Positions 1 through 6,540 of a stretch of DNA of 64,000 bases are shown one piece after another. Each line of letters begins with the position of its first letter. Position 1 is the stretch's first letter. The stretch is from contig SFKI01000001.1 in assembly GCA_004554775.1 (NCBI GenBank), positions 124,001 through 188,000 of the forward strand, read 5' to 3'. The stretch comes from Subdoligranulum variabile (GTDB lineage Bacteria; Bacillota; Clostridia; Oscillospirales; Ruminococcaceae). The notes below the pieces were generated by a model that saw only the letters and a list, made by a program, of their open reading frames with translations, did no database searches and was not told the origin of the DNA. Position numbers and translations under genes: made by a program.

Positions 1-24
1 CACTTCCCGAAAGGGGATGAGGCA

Positions 25-114
25 ATGCGTTTTACATTGACTTTCCATATCGGTCACAAGACCGTTACGCTGAGTTTCGTAGTAAAAAGCAAGAACCGCC
101 ACCCCGGCAGGTGA
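25..114 (+). CDS. Tiny ORF (29 aa) resembling integrative-element small protein
   Basis: An ATG preceded by a purine-rich AAGGGGATGAGGC site opens a 29-residue frame that starts MRFTLTFHIG and ends NRHPGR. From memory, short proteins with this N-terminus and a terminal NRHP motif occur in Tn916-like integrative elements of Firmicutes. That family link is recollection, not a search result. The frame ends inside the hairpin at 91-122. The left part of the source element, if any, lies outside the window. It could also be a chance ORF. Confidence 0.35.
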   Translation: MRFTLTFHIGHKTVTLSFVVKSKNRHPGR

Positions 115-122
115 CGGTTCTT
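91..122. terminator. Hairpin overlapping the end of the tiny ORF
   Basis: AAGAACCG at 91-98 pairs with CGGTTCTT at 115-122, and CACC (100-103) with GGTG (110-113). The loop is short. No long T-run follows on the plus strand, so it may act as a processing or attenuation hairpin rather than a full terminator. Confidence 0.45.
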
Positions 123-280
123 CCATGAATTAGTCTCCTAAAAGGGCCAACCGCTTGTCGCAGCGCCTTTTCTATATTCATTATATCTGGCCCCGGCAGG
201 ACTGTCAAGCCTGTTTTTGGGGCTTTTTGTGTATGTTTTCGGCTTATAAAACGCAATGTGTGTTCAAAAGCGTGTTCACG

Positions 281-322
281 AAAAGCAAAAGAGCGTAAGA
301 ACCAACGTTCCTACGCCCTTTT
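281..322 (-). terminator. Terminator of tRNA-Leu
   Basis: The stem is GAGCGTA-AGAAC (291-302) with GTTC-CTACGCCC (307-318) and a 4-nt CAAC loop. It is followed on the minus strand by TTTTGCTTTT. It lies four bases past the 3' end of the leftward tRNA-Leu gene, as expected for its rho-independent terminator. Confidence 0.75.
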
Positions 323-325
323 AGC

Positions 326-409
326 TGGTGCGGAAGATGGGACTTGAACCCACACGTCATAGACACACGCACCTCAAACGTGCCTGTCTGCCGATTCCAG
401 CACTTCCGC
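326..409 (-). tRNA. tRNA-Leu (anticodon GAG)
   Basis: The minus strand folds as a class II tRNA. The acceptor stem GCGGAAG pairs with CTTCCGC, discriminator A is followed by an encoded CCA, and the T-arm is GTGGGTTCAAGTCCCAT. The anticodon stem CACGT/GCGTG holds the loop TTGAGGT, giving anticodon GAG, and a long variable arm lies between the anticodon and T arms. The D-arm GCTGGAATCGGCAGAC matches leucine tRNAs. A terminator follows directly. Confidence 0.96.
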
Positions 410-555
410 AAATCGCATTTGACTGCAAGAAAGATTCTAGCACATTTGGGGGTATAAAGTCAAGTCCTATTTTGTATTTATTTTCCTGTCCTATAAAGCA
501 ACCGCTCCAACCGTTCCTATCGTTCATCACCGTTATTTTGACTCGCAAACCGTTC

Positions 556-763
556 GTAGGGACGGTGTTCGCCCCTACGGCCCTCATATGGTTATGTGTA
601 GGGGGCGGCGTTGCGGGGTCGCGTAGCGATCAATTCCCCAGTGGGGCATTAAACCGCACGAGCGGGCCAGCTTTGCTGGATGGCGGCCATCGTTTTGGCC
701 GCCAAACGCCGACGCCCCGGCAATTACGCGCACCTTACGGGCGGATATGGAATCCGCCCCTAC
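556..763. repeat. GTAGGGGCG-type composite palindromic repeat
   Basis: This occupies most of the gap between tRNA-Leu and clpB (410-784). A short module GTAGGGACG...CGCCCCTAC (556-578) is followed by a module beginning GTAGGGGGCGGCG (599) and one ending with GGATATGGAATCCGCCCCTAC (743-763). No ORF in the gap looks coding. The same modules recur in at least twelve other gaps in the window. Confidence 0.8.
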
Positions 764-784
764 GCATGGGGATGGGTGCCGCCT

Positions 785-3397
785 TTACCGCAAAAATAAC
801 CGGCCCTCGCCGTCCGCATCCACGGTCAGGGTATCCCCGGCTGCGTGGGCACCGGCGATGATCTCTTTCGCAATCATCGTCTCCACGTGGGATTGGATGT
901 ACCGCTTCAACGGGCGGGCACCGTAGATCGGGTCGTAGCCGCCGTCGATGATGGAGTTCTTGGCGGCGTCGGTCACAACAAGGTTCAGCTGCTTGTCGGC
1001 CAGGCGCTTGCGCAGGTCAGTTAGCATTAAGTCAACGATACTGCCAACTTCCTGCTTGGTCAGGCTCTTGTAGTAGACGATGTCGTCCAGACGGTTGAGG
1101 AACTCAGGGCGGAACTGCCGTTTCAGCAGCTGGTCGATCGCGTTCTTCGCTTCGTCGGACAGGTCGTTCTTGCCCTCGGCGCGGCGCTTCTCCAAATCTT
1201 CCAGAATGAGGTCGGAGCCAAGGTTCGAGGTCAGGATAATAACGGTGTTCTTAAAGTCCACCGTGCGGCCCTGGCTGTCGGTGATGCGGCCATCGTCGAG
1301 CACCTGCAGCAGAATATTAAATACGTCAGGATGTGCTTTTTCCACTTCATCGAACAGCACAACGCTGTAGGGGTGACGGCGCACAGCTTCGGTCAGCTGG
1401 CCGCCCTCCTCGTAGCCGACATATCCCGGGGGCGCACCGATCAGACGAGATACGCTGAATTTCTCCATATACTCGGTCATGTCGATACGCACCATGTTCT
1501 TCTCATCGTCGAACAGGGACTGTGCCAGGGCCTTGGCCAGTTCGGTCTTGCCGACGCCGGTCGGGCCTAAGAACAAGAAGCTGCCGATGGGTCTGTTCGG
1601 ATTAGCAATCCCGGCGCGAGAGCGCAAGATAGCGTCCGAGACCTTTTGCACGGCTTCGTCCTGACCAATTACACGCTGATGCAGCACATCGGGCAGGCGC
1701 AGCAGCTTTTCGCGCTCGCCCTCGACCAGCTTCGCCACGGGGATGCCCGTCCAGCGGGCCACGATGCGGGCGATTTCCTCATCGGTCACGCGGTCACGCA
1801 GCAGGCTGGATTCCTTCTTTTCCTCGGCGATTTTTTCCTCGGCTTCCAACTCACGCTGCAGCTGCGGCAGCTTGCCGTATTGCAGCTCGCCAGCCTTGGC
1901 GTAGTCGCCGGTGCGGGTAGCCTTTTCGATTTCCGTCTTGGTAGATTCAACGTCAGCACGTAAACTTTGTACTTTGTTGACGGCGTTTTTCTCGTTTTCC
2001 CACTGTGCCTTCTTGCTGTTGAAGCTGTCGCGCAGCTCGGCCATCTCTTTCTCCAAAGCGGCCAGACGCTGTTTGGAAAGTTCATCCGTTTCCTTTTTCA
2101 GCGACGCTTCCTCGATTTGCAGCTGGGTGATGCGGTGGTTCATCTCGTCAAGCTCGGCGGGCATCGAGTCCAGCTCGGTCTTGACCATCGCGCAGGCTTC
2201 ATCGACCAGGTCAATGGCCTTGTCGGGCAGGAAGCGGTCGGTAATATAGCGGTCGGACAGGGTGGCTGCTGCAATCAGCGCAGCGTCCTGAATCTTGACA
2301 CCGTGGTACACCTCGTACCGTTCTTTCAGGCCGCGCAGGATGGAAATGGTGTCCTCCACGGTCGGCTCGTTGACCATGACCGGCTGAAAACGACGTTCCA
2401 ACGCAGGGTCTTTCTCAATATACTCGCGGTACTCATCCAGCGTGGTAGCGCCGATGCAGTGCAGCTCACCGCGCGCCAGCATAGGCTTGAGCAGATTGCC
2501 AGCGTCCATTGCGCCGTCGGTTTTGCCCGCGCCCACGATGGTGTGCAGCTCATCAATGAAGAGGATGATCTTGCCCTCGGACTTTTTGACCTCGTTCAGC
2601 ACGCTCTTTAGGCGTTCCTCAAACTCGCCGCGGTACTTTGCGCCCGCGACCAGCGCACCCATATCCAGGCTGAACACGGTGCGGTCTTTCAGGTTTTCGG
2701 GCACGTCGCCGCGCACGATACGCTGCGCCAGACCTTCCGCGATCGCGGTTTTGCCAACGCCAGCCTCGCCGATCAGCACCGGGTTGTTCTTGCGCTTACG
2801 GCTCAGAATACGGATGACATTACGAATTTCCGTGTCACGGCCAATGACGGGGTCAAGCTTGTTGGCGCGGGCCATCTCGACCAGATCCTGCCCGTATTTT
2901 TTCAGTGCGTTATAGGTAGACTCGGGGTTATCGCTGGTGACACGCTGGTTCCCGCGCACGGCGGAAAGCTGCTGCATAAACTTTTCGGTCGTAATACCGA
3001 ACATTTTGAACAGCTCACCAGCCGCCTTGCCGGGGCGCTGCAGCATGCCTAGGAACACATGCTCCACGCTGATATATTCATCCTTCATCTGCTTGGCCTG
3101 GCTCTCGGCGGCGTTCAGCGCTCTGTCAAGGTCACTGCCAATATAGATCTGGTTGGGGTCACGGCCGCTGCCGGTCACACGCGGCAGCTCTTCGACCTTT
3201 TGCATGGCTGCCTGCGCAAAGGCGTTGGGGTCAGCGCCCAGGGTGGTCAGCAGCTGCGGGATAAGCCCGTCCTGTTGCTGTGCCAGGGCGGCGAGCAGAT
3301 GCTCCTGTTCTACGGCGTTATTTGCATACTCTACAGCGATGCGCTGCGCCGCTTGCAGCGCTTCCATCGTTTTTTGGGTAAATTGATTGGTGTTCAT
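785..3397 (-). CDS. clpB: ATP-dependent disaggregase ClpB
   Basis: This 870-residue Hsp100 chaperone has the normal ClpB length. It threads aggregated proteins through a hexameric cytosolic ring together with DnaK. Visible parts are an N-terminal Clp_N repeat domain (about 1-150), a first AAA+ module with Walker A GEAGVGKT at 210-217, the coiled-coil middle domain (about 400-530) and a second AAA+ module with GPTGVGKT at 610-617. The C-terminal D2 small domain holds GARPLKRYIQ. The presence of the middle domain separates it from ClpC and ClpE. The start is fixed by TAAGGAGG seven bases upstream of ATG. It is monocistronic behind a sigma-A promoter and a CIRCE operator, which implies HrcA heat-shock control. 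Confidence 0.97.
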   Translation of the reverse strand: MNTNQFTQKTMEALQAAQRIAVEYANNAVEQEHLLAALAQQQDGLIPQLLTTLGADPNAFAQAAMQKVEELPRVTGSGRDPNQIYIGSDLDRALNAAESQAKQMKDEYISVEHVFLGMLQRPGKAAGELFKMFGITTEKFMQQLSAVRGNQRVTSDNPESTYNALKKYGQDLVEMARANKLDPVIGRDTEIRNVIRILSRKRKNNPVLIGEAGVGKTAIAEGLAQRIVRGDVPENLKDRTVFSLDMGALVAGAKYRGEFEERLKSVLNEVKKSEGKIILFIDELHTIVGAGKTDGAMDAGNLLKPMLARGELHCIGATTLDEYREYIEKDPALERRFQPVMVNEPTVEDTISILRGLKERYEVYHGVKIQDAALIAAATLSDRYITDRFLPDKAIDLVDEACAMVKTELDSMPAELDEMNHRITQLQIEEASLKKETDELSKQRLAALEKEMAELRDSFNSKKAQWENEKNAVNKVQSLRADVESTKTEIEKATRTGDYAKAGELQYGKLPQLQRELEAEEKIAEEKKESSLLRDRVTDEEIARIVARWTGIPVAKLVEGEREKLLRLPDVLHQRVIGQDEAVQKVSDAILRSRAGIANPNRPIGSFLFLGPTGVGKTELAKALAQSLFDDEKNMVRIDMTEYMEKFSVSRLIGAPPGYVGYEEGGQLTEAVRRHPYSVVLFDEVEKAHPDVFNILLQVLDDGRITDSQGRTVDFKNTVIILTSNLGSDLILEDLEKRRAEGKNDLSDEAKNAIDQLLKRQFRPEFLNRLDDIVYYKSLTKQEVGSIVDLMLTDLRKRLADKQLNLVVTDAAKNSIIDGGYDPIYGARPLKRYIQSHVETMIAKEIIAGAHAAGDTLTVDADGEGRLFLR

Positions 3398-3494
3398 AGT
3401 GCGTACCTCCTTATTTTGCAGATACCGCAGAATTTCAATCTATCTCCACGAGCAGAATCGCGTGCCAGCCCATTTCTTCGCTGGGCGCTTCGAA

Positions 3495-3550
3495 TTAGCA
3501 CTCTATCTGTTCGACTGCTAATATTGTAGCACTGTCCTGGTAAAAGTCAA
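3495..3550 (-). promoter_or_regulatory. clpB promoter with CIRCE operator (HrcA site)
   Basis: On the minus strand, -35 TTGACT (3545-3550) and -10 TACAAT (3523-3528) are 16 bp apart. TTAGCACTC (3495-3503), nine bases, then GACTGCTAA (3513-3521) matches the CIRCE inverted repeat with one mismatch in the second arm. CIRCE lies directly downstream of the -10, so bound HrcA would block initiation. A leader of roughly 115 nt follows before clpB. Confidence 0.9.
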
Positions 3551-3569
3551 GAGGGTAAATTGCAAAAGA

Positions 3570-3850
3570 TTTGTGAACAAGCCTGCGGCGGGCTTTTATT
3601 TTGCCTTGGTTTCGTGCTTTCGTTCGCGGCCACCCTGCGGCCGCTCGCTCGGATTCATGTCATTCTGCCATTAGATGTTCCTTTTGGACACCCAAAAGGA
3701 ACCGAAAAAGTGCCCGCTACTTCCGATAGCGCGGGAGGCCCGGCTTAAGGGCGCTGGGTTCGCTTTGCGAACGCGTCGGCAAAGCCGCCGCACATCGCGC
3801 CCTTAAGAATCCAAAAGCGGACGGACTGGCCGCTGCCCGCGGCCAACACT
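3570..3850. repeat. Non-coding palindromic element (family C)
   Basis: This lies in the 720-bp gap between clpB and metA and contains nested inverted repeats. One is TTCCTTTTGG / CAAAAGGAA (about 3679-3702). A larger one runs from TTAAGGGCGC (about 3746) to GCGCCCTTAA (about 3806), with internal GCGAACGC and GGCAAAGCC-type palindromes. It has no believable reading frame. Only one copy is in this window, so its repeat status rests on structure and general recollection of similar gut-Firmicute sequences. Confidence 0.45.
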
Positions 3851-3902
3851 CTACGATTGGACGTTTCACGTTTCTATTTTTGTTGCTGGCTTTCGGTTGT
3901 CT

Positions 3903-3994
3903 GTAGGGGGCGGCGTTCCCGACGCCCCGAGCAATTTTGCGTTACTGCAAAATCCACGGTTCCCCGTGCGGGCGGATATGGAATCCGCCCCTAC
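3903..3994. repeat. GTAGGGGCG-type composite repeat upstream of metA
   Basis: GTAGGGGGCGGCGTTCCCG opens the unit and GGATATGGAATCCGCCCCTAC closes it. About 45 nt with a TTTTGCG/TGCAAAA hairpin lie between. Same family as the copy at 556-763. Confidence 0.8.
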
Positions 3995-4035
3995 GTGTGT
4001 TTCACGGCCCCAATCGCTCCTCTCAAACAAAATCC

Positions 4036-4064
4036 TTGCAATTCCGCGCGCAAACCCTTACAAT
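4036..4064 (+). promoter_or_regulatory. metA promoter
   Basis: -35 TTGCAA (4036-4041) and -10 TACAAT (4059-4064) are separated by 17 bp. The short leader before the metA ribosome binding site shows no SAM riboswitch or T-box features. Confidence 0.7.
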
Positions 4065-4119
4065 ATATATAATAATGTAAGGCAATTGCCTGTCATTGCC
4101 CAAATCAAGGAGAACCATT

Positions 4120-5049
4120 ATGCCGCTGATCATTCCCAAAGAGCTGCCTGCTTACGACGAGCTGAGCCGCGAAAATGTATTTGTCATGCACCGCGAGCGT
4201 GCGCAGAGCCAGCATATCCGCCCGCTGCGCATTTTAATTTTGAACCTTATGCCGACAAAAATCGTGACCGAGACCCAGTTGGCGCGTCTGCTGGCAAACA
4301 GCCCGCTGCAGGTACAGATCACCTTTTTGAAAACCGCCACCCACGACACCACCCACACCCCGCCCGAGCACATGCAGGCGTTCTACAAGAGCTTCGACGA
4401 GATCAAAAACGAGCGCTTTGACGGCATGATCATCACCGGCGCACCCATTGAGGACCTCGACTACGAGGATGTCGACTACTGGGACGAGCTGTGTACCATC
4501 ATGGACTACACCAAGGAGAACGTCTACTCCACCATCCACCTGTGTTGGGGCGCGCTGGCCGGGTTGTACTATCATTTTGGCATTCCCAAGGTGCATCTGC
4601 CAGAAAAAATGTTCGGCGTGTTTGAGCATCGCGTGACGCGTCCCTCGAACCCGCTGGTGCGCGGCTTTGACGAGGTGTTCTATGCCCCGCACAGCCGTTG
4701 GGCCGGGCTGGACCGTGCCGCCATCGACGCCTGCCCCGACCTGCGCCTCCTGGCCGAGAGCGACGTTGCCGGGCCGATGCTACTTTCGACCGAGTCCGGG
4801 CGGCAGATCTTCGTCATCGGCCACCCCGAGTACGACAAATACACCCTTGACGCCGAGTACAAGCGCGACGTAAAGGCGGGCAAGCCCATCAACATCCCCT
4901 GCAACTACTACCCCGACGATGACCCCGCGCGTGACCCGCTGTTCCGCTGGCGCGCCCACGGCTACCTGCTGTACACCAACTGGCTGAACTACTACGTCTA
5001 CCAGGACACGCCGTACGATTTGAACCATCTGGAAGCGTTGGAGAAGTAA
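4120..5049 (+). CDS. metA: Homoserine O-acyltransferase MetA (predicted acetyl-CoA type)
   Basis: This 309-residue cytosolic enzyme activates homoserine by O-acylation, the first committed step of methionine synthesis. It belongs to the MetA family with a class I glutamine-amidotransferase-like fold. Catalytic residues fall at the family positions: Cys142 in HLCWGALAG, and His235 and Glu237 in IGHPEYDK. Residue 111, in TGAPIEDL, is Glu. In characterised MetA proteins Glu111 favours acetyl-CoA and Gly111 favours succinyl-CoA, so the product is probably O-acetylhomoserine despite the usual 'succinyltransferase' label. The start at MPLIIPKEL is preferred over an upstream in-frame ATG because AAGGAG lies 7 nt before it. 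Monocistronic, with its own promoter. Confidence 0.95.
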   Translation: MPLIIPKELPAYDELSRENVFVMHRERAQSQHIRPLRILILNLMPTKIVTETQLARLLANSPLQVQITFLKTATHDTTHTPPEHMQAFYKSFDEIKNERFDGMIITGAPIEDLDYEDVDYWDELCTIMDYTKENVYSTIHLCWGALAGLYYHFGIPKVHLPEKMFGVFEHRVTRPSNPLVRGFDEVFYAPHSRWAGLDRAAIDACPDLRLLAESDVAGPMLLSTESGRQIFVIGHPEYDKYTLDAEYKRDVKAGKPINIPCNYYPDDDPARDPLFRWRAHGYLLYTNWLNYYVYQDTPYDLNHLEALEK

Positions 5050-5076
5050 GGGTTTTGTCCCTCCGGCAGTGCTCTT

Positions 5077-5292
5077 GTAGGGGCGGGCATTGCTCGCCCG
5101 CAGGAGATTTGCGGCAGCGCAAGGTCCCACGGGCGCATATGGAATGCGCCCCTACGCATCATAGCGAGATTTTTCCCGGGGCCGTAGGGGCGGATTCTAT
5201 ATCCGCCCGCTCCCCCGCCGTCGTCTGCGCGCTTTGCCCCACAAGGGCGCGGTCATCGCAGGTGCCCACGGGCAAGCACTGCTCGCCCCTAC
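5077..5292. repeat. Double composite repeat, left flank of the glycosyltransferase
   Basis: Two composite units stand in tandem, 5077-5155 and 5184-5292. The linker contains GCGAGATTTTTCCCGGGG. Module order is GTAGGGGCG... / ...GCGCATATGGAATGCGCCCCTAC / GTAGGGGCGGATTCTATATC / ...GCACTGCTCGCCCCTAC. The same order and related linker recur at 6117-6326 on the other side of the glycosyltransferase gene. This fills the metA-glycosyltransferase gap. Confidence 0.85.
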
Positions 5293-5331
5293 ACGCAGCC
5301 GCCTAGAAACCACGAACTTTAGGAGACCATC

Positions 5332-6120
5332 ATGCCCACCATTACCGCCTGCATTGTGGCGTATTGTGATTACGAGGAAGTGTGCGCTGCGGTGCGCAGT
5401 ATCCTGAAATTTACGCCCACGCCGGATTTTACACTGTATATCGTAGATAATGCCAGCCCCGACGGCTGCGGCAAGCAGCTGGCCGAAACCGACTGGGCCG
5501 ACCCCCGCGTGCAGGTGCTTTGCCTGCCGGAGAACGTCGGCTTTGGCAGGGGCCACAACGCCGTGCTTGGCAAACTGCATAGCGATGTGCATTTTATCTT
5601 GAATCCCGATATCGTTTTGTTTGAAGATGTTCTGGAGCCGATGGCCGAATGGCTGCTGGCACAGCCCGGTGCCGCCATGGCGACCCCGCAGCTGTGCTAC
5701 CCTGACGGGCGGCTGCAGCATCTGCCGCGCCGCAAGCCCACGCCGTGGCTGCTGCTGGCCCGCCAGCTTGCGCCCCGGTTTGGCGGCGTGTTCCAAAAGG
5801 CCGACGACTACTACACGATGCGCAACGCAGACCTTTCCGCCCCCCGGCGCATTGAGTTTTGCACGGGCAGCTTTATGGCCGTGCGCACCGACGTGCTGCA
5901 AAAAATCGGCGGCTTTGACCCGGAATATTTTATGTATGTCGAGGACGCCGACCTGACCCAGAAGGTTCTGCGCGAGGGCACCGTCTGGCTGGCCCCGCAG
6001 TTTGGCGCGATCCACGCCTGGCACCGCGCCCCCATGCGCGACGCAGGCAAGTTCCGAATGCAGCTGGTCAGCATGGGCCGGTACTTTAAAAAGTGGGGCT
6101 GCGGGAAAGGCAGCGTGTAG
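5332..6120 (+). CDS. GT2-family glycosyltransferase (rhamnosyltransferase-like)
   Basis: This 262-residue GT-A fold protein resembles WbbL-type rhamnosyltransferases that add sugars to cell-surface polysaccharides. The N-terminus ITACIVAYCDYEEV and IVDNASPDG bind nucleotide sugar. NVGFGRGHN and the metal site NPDIVL (about residues 87-92) follow, then FCTGSFMAVR and FMYVEDADLTQK, the last carrying the probable catalytic acid. There is no membrane segment. The start has AGGAGA 6 nt upstream. The gene stands alone between two similar composite repeats, and its TAG stop is the TAG of the right-hand repeat's opening GTAGGGGCG. The repeat therefore abuts or has replaced the original C-terminus. 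Acceptor and donor cannot be told from sequence. Confidence 0.88.
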   Translation: MPTITACIVAYCDYEEVCAAVRSILKFTPTPDFTLYIVDNASPDGCGKQLAETDWADPRVQVLCLPENVGFGRGHNAVLGKLHSDVHFILNPDIVLFEDVLEPMAEWLLAQPGAAMATPQLCYPDGRLQHLPRRKPTPWLLLARQLAPRFGGVFQKADDYYTMRNADLSAPRRIEFCTGSFMAVRTDVLQKIGGFDPEYFMYVEDADLTQKVLREGTVWLAPQFGAIHAWHRAPMRDAGKFRMQLVSMGRYFKKWGCGKGSV

Positions 6121-6326
6121 GGGCGAGCAGTGCTCGCCTGTGGGAAATTTGCAGCCGCTGCAAAGCTCCGCGGGCGCATATGGAATGCGCCCCTACGTAT
6201 TCTATTGAGATTTTTCGGGTACCGTAGGGGCGGATTCTATATCCGCCCGTTCTCACAATGTCGCGCTTGCCCTGCAAAATCGCAGCCACCGCAAAAACAC
6301 CGCGGGCGAGCACTGCTCGCCCCTAC
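6117..6326. repeat. Double composite repeat, right flank of the glycosyltransferase
   Basis: This repeats the module order of 5077-5292, including the linker ...GAGATTTTTCGGGTACC between the two units. It supplies the stop codon of the upstream glycosyltransferase gene. The far end is GCACTGCTCGCCCCTACA. Confidence 0.85.
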
Positions 6327-6336
6327 AGCTTTCCCC

Positions 6337-6365
6337 TTGACATTTGTTTTCCGGTGTGCTACATT
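6337..6365 (+). promoter_or_regulatory. fhs promoter
   Basis: A consensus -35 TTGACA (6337-6342), a 17-bp spacer and -10 TACATT (6360-6365) place the start of transcription just before the ZTP aptamer. Confidence 0.75.
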
Positions 6366-6373
6366 TAATATAT

Positions 6374-6480
6374 CGCAAGGCCGCTGACCGACGGAGATTT
6401 GTGGGTGTAACCACAGGGGACGCGGATTTTTCCTTGCCAGGCAATGCAATTGCCACCAAGCCGACCGTCTGGGCTGCATA
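6374..6480 (+). ncRNA. ZTP (pfl) riboswitch controlling fhs
   Basis: Layout and conserved bases match the pfl/ZTP class, which senses the purine intermediate ZMP/ZTP when 10-formyl-THF runs short. P1 is CCGC (6381-6384) with GCGG (6422-6425). P2 is TGTGG (6400-6404) with CCACA (6411-6415), followed by the conserved AGGGGA. The pseudoknot GACGG (6390-6394) pairs with CCGTC (6465-6469), and the diagnostic CCGTCTGGGC closes the 3' domain. The terminator downstream uses the final GGGC, which indicates ligand-dependent antitermination. fhs is a classic target. Confidence 0.92.
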
Positions 6481-6518
6481 CACTGGAGTATGGTGTATGT
6501 GGCCCTTTATTGTTTTTT
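6471..6518 (+). terminator. Terminator (expression platform) of the ZTP riboswitch
   Basis: GGGCTGCATACAC (6471-6483) pairs with GTGTATGTGGCCC (6493-6505), with one 2-nt internal mismatch. TTTATTGTTTTTT follows. The first four bases are the conserved GGGC of the aptamer, so aptamer folding and termination are mutually exclusive. Confidence 0.88.
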
Positions 6519-6540
6519 ACAAAAACGGAGGAATCGTACA

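Noticed and set aside
328..861. 177-residue plus-strand frame across tRNA-Leu and the clpB 3' end
   Set aside because: It runs through the tRNA and the palindromic repeat and overlaps clpB antisense. Composition is repeat-derived.
3850..4119. SAM riboswitch or T-box upstream of metA
   Set aside because: No SAM-I core, no T-box sequence and no terminator was found. A plain promoter lies 55 bp before the start codon.
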